Part shown: positions 1 to 7,120 of the stretch, in pieces | How the letters are laid out: each line of letters starts with the position of its first letter | Position numbering within the stretch: position 1 is the stretch's first letter | NCBI GenBank assembly: GCA_031414805.1 | Contig: JANOQJ010000038.1 | Location: 19,033 to 83,032, forward strand | Length of the DNA stretch: 64,000 bases | From: JAAFIW01 sp031414805 | GTDB lineage: Bacteria; Pseudomonadota; Gammaproteobacteria; Burkholderiales; Burkholderiaceae_C | Direction of reading: 5' to 3' | Position numbers and translations under genes: made by a program | Notes under the pieces: model-generated | Told to the model about the DNA's origin: nothing | Database searches by the model: none | Seen by the model: the letters and a program-made list of their open reading frames with translations, nothing else

Positions 1-507
1 CGTTTTTTGACTGCTTCTGCCCTTGTGATGGGGGCTGCAACACTGCATCTGCCGGCCTTCGCACAAGCTGAAGGTTTTCGCATTGGTTTTGTCAACCAGG
101 ACCGCATTCTTCGCGAGGCGAACATCGCCAAAGCCGCCCAGGCCAAGCTCGAAGCCGAGTTTGCCAAGCGTGAGAAAGACCTGGCGGATGCGGGCACAAC
201 CCTGCGCACCGCATCGGAAAAATTCGAACGTGAAGCGCCCACCTTGCCCGAGAGCCAGCGCGCCGCGCGCGAAAAGTCGTTGATTGACCAGGACCGTGAT
301 TTTCAGCGCAAGCGACGGGAGTTGCAAGAAGACGCGAACGCCCGCAAAAACGAAGAGTTGCAACAGTTTTTCGAGCGCGCCAACCGCGCGGTCAAGCAAG
401 TGGCCGAGGCTGAAAAGTACGATCTCGTGTTGCAAGAGGCGGTCTACATCAACCCCAAGCACGACATCACTGAAAAAGTGATCAAGGCGCTGAACGCCGC
501 GAAGTAG
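1..507 (+). CDS. skp: OmpH/Skp family periplasmic chaperone (5' end outside window)
   Basis: The reading frame is open to base 1, so the first residues of the signal peptide lie outside the window. What remains starts with a hydrophobic segment ending in AFAQA, a likely signal peptidase site, then a mature domain starting FRIGFVNQDRIL, the usual opening of Skp/OmpH proteins. The centre (about residues 40-130) is charged and heptad-like, fitting the coiled-coil tentacles with which Skp holds unfolded outer-membrane proteins in the periplasm. It ends 7 bases before lpxD, the conserved bamA-skp-lpxD order; bamA would be expected just left of the window. The family is clear; chaperone function is inferred from it. 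Confidence 0.93.
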   Translation, partial: RFLTASALVMGAATLHLPAFAQAEGFRIGFVNQDRILREANIAKAAQAKLEAEFAKREKDLADAGTTLRTASEKFEREAPTLPESQRAAREKSLIDQDRDFQRKRRELQEDANARKNEELQQFFERANRAVKQVAEAEKYDLVLQEAVYINPKHDITEKVIKALNAAK

Positions 508-514
508 CGGGTTC

Positions 515-1561
515 ATGGGCCTTGCGCCCGGGGAACACCTCTTGGCCATACCCCTTAGCACTTTTATTGATGCGCTAGGCGGGCAACTGCACGGTGCCAG
601 CCCTTCCGCCGAAATCAGCCGCCTGGCACCGCTGGAATCTGCGGATGCCCTAGCGTTGAGTTTCCTGAACAACCCGAAGTACCAGCCGCAGTTGGCTGCT
701 AGCCGCGCGGCTTGCGTGATCGTGTCGCCCGCCATGAAGGCCGCGGCAATGGCTCGCCCAGCAAGCGGCGGTGCGTGTATCGTGACCGACGAGCCGTATT
801 TGTACTTTGCCCGCGCCACGCAACTGTTCAAGCGCCACCAAGCCCAGCGGTTTGGCGTGCGCATTCATCCCAGCGCAGTGATCGACGATCAGGCGCACAT
901 TCACGAAACCGCCTCGATTGGCGCCCTGTGCGTGGTGGAGCGCGGTGCACGGGTGGGTGCCGATAGCGTGCTGAAGGCGCGTGTCACCCTGGGTGAGAAC
1001 TGCACGGTGGGTGAGCGCTGCATCATCCATAGCGGTGTGGTGATCGGGGCTGACGGCTTTGGTTTTGCGCCGCGTCCGGCAACCGATGCAGCTGGCGCAG
1101 GTTGGGAAAAAATCGAGCAAATGGGCGCGGTTTACATTGGCAACGACGTGGAAATTGGTGCCAACACCTGCATCGACCGCGGCGCGCTGGATGACACGGT
1201 GATTGACGACGGCGTGAAGCTGGACAACCTGGTGCAGATTGGCCACAACGTGCGCGTGGGCGCGCACACGGCCATGGCCGGGTGCGCTGGTGTGGCCGGC
1301 AGCGCAACCATCGGCGCGCACTGCACGTTGGGCGGTGGTGCAGTGGTGCTGGGGCACTTGACGCTCGCCGATCATGTGCATATTTCGGCGGCATCGGTGG
1401 TGACCCGCTCGATCTTGAAACCGGGCCACTACAGCGGCCTGTTTCCGATCGATGACAATGCCGCCTGGGAAAAAAATGCCGCCACGCTGAAGCAACTGCA
1501 CCGCTTGCGCGAACGAATCAAAGCGCTGGAAGCGCTGTCAGAAAGAACAAAATCAACATGA
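515..1561 (+). CDS. lpxD: UDP-3-O-acylglucosamine N-acyltransferase LpxD
   Basis: Third step of lipid A synthesis: adds the second acyl chain to UDP-3-O-acylglucosamine from acyl-ACP. The 348 residues match the family length. An N-terminal uridine-binding domain (about 1-105) precedes a left-handed beta helix of hexapeptide repeats (about 110-290), including IGHNVRVGAHTAMAGCAGVAGS with the expected catalytic His. The C-terminus is helical (LKQLHRLRERIKALEAL). The ATG at 515 lies 7 bases after skp; a start nearer the IPLSTFIDALGG motif is possible because the first nine residues are atypical. The last codons overlap fabZ by four bases (ATGA), suggesting translational coupling. Confidence 0.96.
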   Translation: MGLAPGEHLLAIPLSTFIDALGGQLHGASPSAEISRLAPLESADALALSFLNNPKYQPQLAASRAACVIVSPAMKAAAMARPASGGACIVTDEPYLYFARATQLFKRHQAQRFGVRIHPSAVIDDQAHIHETASIGALCVVERGARVGADSVLKARVTLGENCTVGERCIIHSGVVIGADGFGFAPRPATDAAGAGWEKIEQMGAVYIGNDVEIGANTCIDRGALDDTVIDDGVKLDNLVQIGHNVRVGAHTAMAGCAGVAGSATIGAHCTLGGGAVVLGHLTLADHVHISAASVVTRSILKPGHYSGLFPIDDNAAWEKNAATLKQLHRLRERIKALEALSERTKST

Positions 1562-1998
1562 TGGATATCCACCAAATACTCAAACAACTCCCCCACCGCT
1601 ACCCCTTCATTCTGGTTGACCGCGTGCTGGAGTTGGACAAAGGCAAACGCATCGTCGCTTTAAAAAACGTCACCATCAACGAGCCGTTTTTCATGGGTCA
1701 CTTTCCGCACCGTCCGGTGATGCCGGGCGTGTTGATGCTGGAAGCTATGGCGCAAGCGGCAGCCCTTCTGGCGTTTGATACCTTGGGCACCACGCCTGAC
1801 GACAAGACCGTGTATTACTTCGCTGGCATCGACAGCGCGCGCTTCAAGCGCCCGGTCGAACCCGGCGATCAGTTGGTGATGACCGTAGCCCTGGAGCGCT
1901 CGAAGTCTGGCATTTTCAAGTTCGGTGCGCAGGCGCATGTGGGCGCGGAGCTGGCCTGCGAGGCGCAGCTGATGTGCACCATGCGCTCGGTGGGTTGA
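1558..1998 (+). CDS. fabZ: 3-hydroxyacyl-ACP dehydratase FabZ
   Basis: Dehydrates 3-hydroxyacyl-ACP in the elongation cycle of type II fatty acid synthesis. At 146 residues it is a single hot-dog fold. The catalytic signature is visible as MGHFPHRPVMPGVLMLEAMAQ split around its His and Glu (about residues 50-70), and the N-terminus IHQILKQLPHRYPFILVDRV is typical. It begins inside the lpxD stop region and ends 8 bases before lpxA. Its place between two lipid A genes is conserved in proteobacteria and ties fatty acid supply to lipid A acylation. Confidence 0.97.
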   Translation: MMDIHQILKQLPHRYPFILVDRVLELDKGKRIVALKNVTINEPFFMGHFPHRPVMPGVLMLEAMAQAAALLAFDTLGTTPDDKTVYYFAGIDSARFKRPVEPGDQLVMTVALERSKSGIFKFGAQAHVGAELACEAQLMCTMRSVG

Positions 1999-2006
1999 AC
2001 GGACGT

Positions 2007-2801
2007 ATGAGCAACATCCACGTCACAGCCATCATTGACCCGGCGGCGCAGATCGACGCCAGCGTCACCATCGGCCCCTACACGCTGATTGGCCCGCATG
2101 TGCGCATTGGCGCAGGCACGACGGTGGGCCCGCATTGCGTGATCGAAGGTCACACCACGATTGGTACCAATAACCGGATCTTTCAATTCGCCTCCTTAGG
2201 TGCGGTGCCGCAAGACAAAAAGTACGCGGGCGAGCCCTGCGAACTGGTCATTGGCAACGGCAACACCATCCGCGAGTTCACCACCTTCAACATCGGCTCG
2301 CCCGGCGGCGGCGGCGTGACCCGCGTGGGCGACGACAACTGGCTGATGGCCTACGTGCACCTGGCACACGACTGCCAGGTAGGCAACCACACGACGTTTG
2401 CCAACAACACGCAACTGGCCGGGCACGTGGTGGTGGGCGACCACACCATCCTGGGCGGTTTCACGGTGGTTCACCAGTTTGTGCGCATCGGCGCGCACAG
2501 CTTTACCGCCATGTGCTCGCTGCTGTTTGCTGACTTGCCACCGTTTGTGATGTGCCAGGGCCAGCCTGCCCAAGCCCGCACGATGAACTTTGAGGGCCTG
2601 CGGCGCCGGGGCTTTTCGGCACCCCGGTTGGCGGCGATCAAGGCCATGTACAAGTTGTTGTATCGGGACGAGCTGACCTTGTCGCAGGCGCGGGATGCGA
2701 TTGCCGATTTAGGTCAAAACGAGCCGGAAGCCCAGCCGGATGTGCTGGAGATGCTCTCATTTTTAGAGCAAACCTCGCCGCAGCGCGGCATTGTTCGCTG
2801 A
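2007..2801 (+). CDS. lpxA: acyl-ACP--UDP-N-acetylglucosamine O-acyltransferase LpxA
   Basis: First committed step of lipid A synthesis, transferring a hydroxyacyl chain to the 3-OH of UDP-GlcNAc. The protein (264 aa) begins MSNIHVTAIIDPAAQI, a standard LpxA opening, so I chose the ATG at 2007 over an in-frame ATG at 1974 that lies inside fabZ. Hexapeptide repeats fill residues 1-190 and AYVHLAHDCQVG holds the catalytic His. The helical C-terminus begins around the NFEGLRRRGFS motif. It ends 4 bases before the lpxB ATG. Confidence 0.97.
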   Translation: MSNIHVTAIIDPAAQIDASVTIGPYTLIGPHVRIGAGTTVGPHCVIEGHTTIGTNNRIFQFASLGAVPQDKKYAGEPCELVIGNGNTIREFTTFNIGSPGGGGVTRVGDDNWLMAYVHLAHDCQVGNHTTFANNTQLAGHVVVGDHTILGGFTVVHQFVRIGAHSFTAMCSLLFADLPPFVMCQGQPAQARTMNFEGLRRRGFSAPRLAAIKAMYKLLYRDELTLSQARDAIADLGQNEPEAQPDVLEMLSFLEQTSPQRGIVR

Positions 2802-2805
2802 ACAT

Positions 2806-3936
2806 ATGCATGCAGCGATGGTCGCTGGGGAGGCTTCCGGTGATCTGCTGGCTGGGCTGCTACTCGAAAGCATGAAAACCCGCTGGCCCGGCCTTCAATC
2901 CGCCGGCATCGGCGGCCCGCAGATGGCCAGTCACGGTTTTCAAGCCTGGTGGCCGCACGAAAAACTGGCGGTGCGGGGTTATGTGGAGGTGCTGCGCCAC
3001 TACCGCGAAATCGTCGGCATCCGCAGCCAGCTGCAGCAGCGTTTGCTCAAGCAAAAGCCCGATGTCTTCATTGGCGTTGACGCGCCCGATTTCAATCTGC
3101 AACTGGAAGCCAACCTCAAAAGCACGGGCATCAAGACAGTGCATTTCGTCTGCCCCTCCATTTGGGCGTGGCGGGCCGATCGGGTTGAAAAGATCCGCCG
3201 CGCCGCTGACCATGTGCTGTGCATCTTCCCGTTCGAGCCCGCCTTGCTGGCCCGACACGGCATTGCTGCCACCTACGTGGGCCATCCGCTGGCCAACGTC
3301 ATTCCCCTGCAGCCTGACCGCGCCGCCGCGCGCCGTGTGCTGGGTTTTGCAGACGATGACACCGTGGTGGCGGTGTTGCCCGGCAGCCGTGCATCCGAGG
3401 TGCAATACCTGGCTTACAAGCTTTTCAGCGCGGTAGCCCTTATCAAAACTGCTCAAGCAGCTATTAAATTTGTAGTGCCTGCGATTGCTTCGCTACGCCC
3501 GGCAATCGAAACCGCAGCGCGCCAAGCAGGCGTTGAGGCACGCGTGAGGATCATCACCGGCCAGTCTCACACGGCGCTGGCTGCGTGCAACGTCACGCTG
3601 ATCGCCAGCGGCACTGCCACGCTGGAAGCCGCACTGTTTAAACGCCCGATGGTCGTCGTCTACAACATGCACCCCCTCAGTTGGCTCATCATGCGCGGCA
3701 AGCGTCTGCAGCCCTGGGTGGGCCTGCCCAACATCTTGTGCGGCGAGTTTGTGGTGCCCGAGTTCCTGCAAAACGATGCCACGCCCCAAGCGCTGGCCAA
3801 CGCCACGCTGGCCTGGCTGGCCGCACCTGAGAAAATCACAGCCCTTGAGCAGCGCTTTGCACAATTGCACACCGATTTACAGCGCGACACCGCCCAGCTA
3901 GCTACCGATGCCATTGAAAAAGTTATCCACAATTAA
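2806..3936 (+). CDS. lpxB: lipid-A-disaccharide synthase LpxB
   Basis: Glycosyltransferase that condenses lipid X with UDP-2,3-diacylglucosamine. The protein (376 aa) starts MHAAMVAGEASGDLLAG, the family's N-terminal nucleotide-binding loop; the ATG at 2806 fits better than the in-frame TTG at 2791, which overlaps lpxA. Other family blocks seen: VCPSIWAWR, LPGSRASEVQYL and ASGTATLEAAL. Unusually, residues about 210-224 (ALIKTAQAAIKFVV) are encoded by a copy of the dispersed repeat (3434-3475). The segment keeps the usual spacing to the following P and the Rossmann strand, so the enzyme is probably intact. Confidence 0.95.
   Translation: MHAAMVAGEASGDLLAGLLLESMKTRWPGLQSAGIGGPQMASHGFQAWWPHEKLAVRGYVEVLRHYREIVGIRSQLQQRLLKQKPDVFIGVDAPDFNLQLEANLKSTGIKTVHFVCPSIWAWRADRVEKIRRAADHVLCIFPFEPALLARHGIAATYVGHPLANVIPLQPDRAAARRVLGFADDDTVVAVLPGSRASEVQYLAYKLFSAVALIKTAQAAIKFVVPAIASLRPAIETAARQAGVEARVRIITGQSHTALAACNVTLIASGTATLEAALFKRPMVVVYNMHPLSWLIMRGKRLQPWVGLPNILCGEFVVPEFLQNDATPQALANATLAWLAAPEKITALEQRFAQLHTDLQRDTAQLATDAIEKVIHN
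3434..3475 (+). repeat. dispersed repeat copy 1, in lpxB
   Basis: TAGCCCTTATCAAAACTGCT start, core CTGCTCAAGCAGCTAT, tail AAATTTGTAGT. Read in frame as ALIKTAQAAIKFVV. Confidence 0.85.
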
Positions 3937-4549
3937 ACGATCGGCACCCGGTGAACAAGTTGCCCTGGCGTGGGACACCAACGTGCTCATGGCGGGTGTG
4001 GACGAAGCAGGCCGTGGCCCACTGGCCGGACCGGTAGTGGCAGCTGCCGTGATGCTGGACGAACTACAGCTCATTAAAGGCCTGGCTGACTCGAAAACGC
4101 TCACCGCGCTGCGCCGCGAACGCCTGTTCGACGAAATCCGCGCCAAAGCCCTGTGTTTCTCGGTAGCCCAGGCCAGCGTGCAAGAGATTGACGAGCTGAA
4201 TATTTTGCAAGCCACCTTGCTGGCCATGCAGCGCGCTGTAGCCGGCCTGCGCCTGAAACCGAGCCTGGTGCTGGTCGACGGTAACCGCCTGCCCACCCTG
4301 CCCATGCGCGCTGAAGCCATCGTGAAAGGTGATGCCAAAGTAGCCGCCATCTCCGCCGCTTCCATCCTGGCCAAAGTCACCCGCGACCGGCTGTGCCACA
4401 CGCTGCATGAGGCCTACCCGGACTACGGTTTTGCCACCCACAAAGGCTACGGCACCGCCATTCACCTCGCCGCCTTGCAGACCCACGGTGCGTGCGCCGA
4501 GCACCGGCGCAGTTTTGCGCCGGTGGCGAAGGTGCTGCAAGGTCAATGA
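3908..4549 (+). CDS. rnhB: ribonuclease HII
   Basis: Cuts the RNA strand of RNA-DNA hybrids and removes misincorporated ribonucleotides. Family signatures: AGVDEAGRGPLAGPVVAAAV (first acidic residues D and E), VLVDGNRLP, and KGDAKVAAISAASILAKVTRDR. The given start overlaps lpxB by 29 bases and adds about 27 atypical residues; an internal ATG at 3989 directly before AGVDEAGRG is a credible alternative. It is immediately followed by the methyltransferase gene, and the lpxB-rnhB-methyltransferase order is common in Burkholderiales. Confidence 0.95.
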   Translation: MPLKKLSTIKRSAPGEQVALAWDTNVLMAGVDEAGRGPLAGPVVAAAVMLDELQLIKGLADSKTLTALRRERLFDEIRAKALCFSVAQASVQEIDELNILQATLLAMQRAVAGLRLKPSLVLVDGNRLPTLPMRAEAIVKGDAKVAAISAASILAKVTRDRLCHTLHEAYPDYGFATHKGYGTAIHLAALQTHGACAEHRRSFAPVAKVLQGQ

Positions 4550-4550
4550 C

Positions 4551-5345
4551 ATGACGGTCTCCGCCATCACCCACATCGCCTCGCAGTCCAACCCCCTGCT
4601 GAAAGAGCTGCGCCGTCTGGCCCAAGACAGCACGGCGTATCGCAAGCAGGGTCGGGCCTGGCTGGAGGGCGACCATCTGTGTGATGCCGCATTTACGCGC
4701 GGCATTCAACCCGATTACGTGGTCATTTCAGAGTCCTATTGGCCACAAGCCCAGTACAAATATGCTCAAGCAGCTATCAAAACAATAGTACTGCCAGATG
4801 CAATGTTTGCCAGCATCAGCGCGCTGGAATCACCCGGCAACATGGGCTTTGTAGTGGCGCTACCGGCTGACGCGAGCCCCCAACCGCAACTGCCCAGCGT
4901 CGTGCTGGATCGCGTGCAAGACGCTGGCAATGTCGGCTCCATCTTGCGCAGCGCGGCGGCTTTTGGCTTCAAGCAGGTGCTGGCGCTCAAAGGCACGGCG
5001 GCACTGTGGGCACCCAAGGTGCTGCGTGCAGGCATGGGCGCGCATTTCGGGTTGAAGTTGGTGGAAGGACTGGCCCTGGCAGACCTGGACGCGCTGGACC
5101 TGCCACTGCTGGTCACCAGCTCGCACCAGGGCCAGCCGCTAGAAGACCTGTGCCGCGTACCCGGCGGCCTGCCCTGGCCCTGCGCCTGGGCCATGGGCCA
5201 CGAAGGGCAGGGCGTGTGCAACGAATTGGCCGCCCGTGCAAAGGTAGCCGTACGCATTTCGCAGCCGGGCGGTGAAGAGTCGTTAAATGTGGCGGCAGCG
5301 GCAGCGATTTGTTTGCACGCAAGTGTCCTAGTGCGTAATCGCTAA
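4551..5345 (+). CDS. TrmH/SpoU family RNA 2'-O-methyltransferase
   Basis: SAM-dependent ribose methyltransferase acting on rRNA or tRNA; the exact target cannot be read from sequence. The ATG at 4551 gives MTVSAITHIASQSNPLLKELRRLAQ, the N-terminal RNA-binding domain. The SPOUT domain motifs are present: VVLDRVQDAGNVGSILRSAAAFG (motif 1, N and R), PWPCAWAMGHEGQGV (motif 2) and ISQPGGEESLNVAAAAAI (motif 3 with the cofactor knot). Residues about 66-80 (KYAQAAIKTIVLP) are written by a copy of the dispersed repeat (4748-4790). RlmB-like by resemblance only. Confidence 0.9.
   Translation: MTVSAITHIASQSNPLLKELRRLAQDSTAYRKQGRAWLEGDHLCDAAFTRGIQPDYVVISESYWPQAQYKYAQAAIKTIVLPDAMFASISALESPGNMGFVVALPADASPQPQLPSVVLDRVQDAGNVGSILRSAAAFGFKQVLALKGTAALWAPKVLRAGMGAHFGLKLVEGLALADLDALDLPLLVTSSHQGQPLEDLCRVPGGLPWPCAWAMGHEGQGVCNELAARAKVAVRISQPGGEESLNVAAAAAICLHASVLVRNR
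4748..4790 (+). repeat. dispersed repeat copy 2, in the SpoU methyltransferase gene
   Basis: AGCCCAGTACAAATA then TGCTCAAGCAGCTATC; same reading frame as copy 1 (YAQAAIKTIV). Confidence 0.85.
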
Positions 5346-5357
5346 ACAGCCGACACC

Positions 5358-5363
5358 TATAAT
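5358..5363 (+). promoter_or_regulatory. candidate -10 box for carA
   Basis: A perfect TATAAT lies 131 bases before the chosen carA start and just after the methyltransferase stop codon. No good -35 hexamer is visible 16-18 bases upstream, so this is only a candidate. A leader of about 120 bases would follow, in which I see no attenuator or known riboswitch. Confidence 0.4.
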
Positions 5364-5493
5364 CGTGGGCTTTCCAAAACCCCACGCCCCAAGCGCAACG
5401 CCTGCACTTATTTCACCAACAGCACGCCGCCAGGATTCGTCTTCCAGACTGTCTTGTGTGCTTGGGAGCACCGTCAACCATACGGAGAACCCA

Positions 5494-6672
5494 GTGCTTT
5501 TGTCCCTCAAGCCCCGCCACCCCCCAGCCATCCTGGCGCTTGCAGACGGCACAGTCTTCACAGGTTCCTCCATCGGCGCCACCGGCGCTACCCAGGGCGA
5601 AGTGGTGTTCAACACCGCGATGACCGGTTACCAGGAAATCCTGACCGACCCCAGCTACTGCCAGCAAATCGTCACGCTGACCTACCCGCATATCGGCAAC
5701 ACGGGCGTTAATTCGCAGGACGTGGAGAGCGATCGCGTTCACGCCGCCGGTCTGATCATCAAAGACCTGCCGCAGCTTGCCAGTAACTTTCGCCGCACCC
5801 AGAGCTTGTCGGATTACCTGGTTGCCGAGAAAACCGTAGCCATTGCCGACATCGACACCCGCCAACTCACTCGTTTGCTGCGCACCAACGGCGCGCAAAA
5901 CGGCTGCATCATGGGTTTGGCGGCAGGCCAAGACGTAACGCAGGCACTGATCGATCAGGCCATCGCCCAGGCCAGGTCTGCGCCGAACATGGCCGGGCTT
6001 GATCTGGCCAAAGTGGTGTCTGTCGCCCAGCCGTATGACTGGACTGAGACCGAATGGCAACTGTCTGGCCCCGACGGCAAACCCGCTTACGGCGCGCAAA
6101 CAGCCCCGCAATTCCACGTCGTGGCGTACGACTTTGGCGTGAAGAAAAACATCCTGCGCATGCTGGCCCAGCGTGGCTGCCAGGTCACCGTCGTGCCTGC
6201 CCAAACGTCAGCGCAAGACGTGCTGGCTCTGAAACCCAACGGCGTCTTCCTGTCCAACGGGCCCGGCGACCCCGAGCCCTGCGACTACGCCATTGCCGCC
6301 ACCGCGCAGCTGATCGAAACCGGCATTCCCACCTTCGGTATCTGCCTGGGCCACCAGATCATGGCGCTGGCCAGCGGTGCCAAAACCTTCAAGATGAAAT
6401 TCGGCCACCATGGAGCCAACCACCCGGTGAAAGACCTCGACACGGGTCGCGTCAGCATCACCAGCCAGAACCACGGTTTTGCCGTCGACGAAAAAACCCT
6501 GCCCACCAACCTGCGTCCCACGCACATCAGCCTGTTCGACGGCACTCTGCAAGGCCTGGCCCGCACCGACAAACCGGCGTTCTGCTTCCAGGGTCACCCC
6601 GAAGCCAGCCCCGGGCCGCAAGACATTGGTTATTTGTTTGACCGGTTTACTCAACTGATGGCCAAGGCCTAG
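5494..6672 (+). CDS. carA: carbamoyl-phosphate synthase small subunit (glutaminase)
   Basis: Hydrolyses glutamine and channels ammonia to CarB to make carbamoyl phosphate for pyrimidines and arginine. I chose the GTG at 5494 because it follows a GGAG motif and gives VLLSLKPRHPPAILALADGT, close to other CarA N-termini; an upstream ATG at 5365 would add 43 non-conserved residues. The C-terminal class I glutamine amidotransferase has the nucleophile Cys in GICLGHQIM (residue about 284) and the His/Glu pair in FQGHPEASPGP. Length 392 aa is normal. carB follows after one small gene. Confidence 0.96.
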   Translation: MLLSLKPRHPPAILALADGTVFTGSSIGATGATQGEVVFNTAMTGYQEILTDPSYCQQIVTLTYPHIGNTGVNSQDVESDRVHAAGLIIKDLPQLASNFRRTQSLSDYLVAEKTVAIADIDTRQLTRLLRTNGAQNGCIMGLAAGQDVTQALIDQAIAQARSAPNMAGLDLAKVVSVAQPYDWTETEWQLSGPDGKPAYGAQTAPQFHVVAYDFGVKKNILRMLAQRGCQVTVVPAQTSAQDVLALKPNGVFLSNGPGDPEPCDYAIAATAQLIETGIPTFGICLGHQIMALASGAKTFKMKFGHHGANHPVKDLDTGRVSITSQNHGFAVDEKTLPTNLRPTHISLFDGTLQGLARTDKPAFCFQGHPEASPGPQDIGYLFDRFTQLMAKA

Positions 6673-6681
6673 GAAACTTCA

Positions 6682-7071
6682 ATGAAATTCTTCAGCTTCC
6701 CCCAAGCCACCCTGGAAAAAGCCATCCAGAAACGCATCCTGACCCTGCCGCCCGAGCACAAAGAATGGTTCATGGGTCGTTGGTCCCAAAAGCCCTACAA
6801 AAAAGCCTTCATGGAAAACAAGGCCATGCCGCTGATCACCTTGCTGGCCAAGGGCAAAACCTGCGAAGAAGCCGATTTTCAGGAGCTGATGGCCGATTGG
6901 GACGTGAGCTTTTACGAAAGCGAAGCCGCGGTGCTGCGCCCCATGATTGACGGCGATGGGCTGATGCAATTGATGCAAAAAAACATGCCGCCTGAGCGCA
7001 AGCAGGCGCTGCTGGAGCGCTTGGACCGACGACCTTCCACAGAAAAGCCCGCAGAACAATCGCCCTCCTAA
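6682..7071 (+). CDS. conserved small protein between carA and carB
   Basis: I do not recognise a domain. The 129-residue product is rich in Lys, Glu and Met, has no signal peptide or membrane segment, and begins MKFFSFPQATLEKAIQKRIL. Predicted mostly helical; a positively charged N-terminal half (HKEWFMGRWSQKPYKKAFM) is followed by an acidic stretch. It starts 9 bases after carA and ends 49 bases before carB, so it is probably co-transcribed with both. Codon use matches its neighbours. Its place between the two subunits suggests a role tied to this enzyme or simply cotranscription; the sequence does not say which. Confidence 0.8.
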   Translation: MKFFSFPQATLEKAIQKRILTLPPEHKEWFMGRWSQKPYKKAFMENKAMPLITLLAKGKTCEEADFQELMADWDVSFYESEAAVLRPMIDGDGLMQLMQKNMPPERKQALLERLDRRPSTEKPAEQSPS

Positions 7072-7120
7072 TTCACATACCTGGAGTCAACCGCTTTGGC
7101 TCCACGACTGAAGACAGACC

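Noticed and set aside
3030..3060. Another dispersed-repeat copy in lpxB (TTTGCTCAAGCAAAAGC)
   Set aside because: Only about ten core bases match and both flanks differ; the codons are ordinary LpxB sequence.
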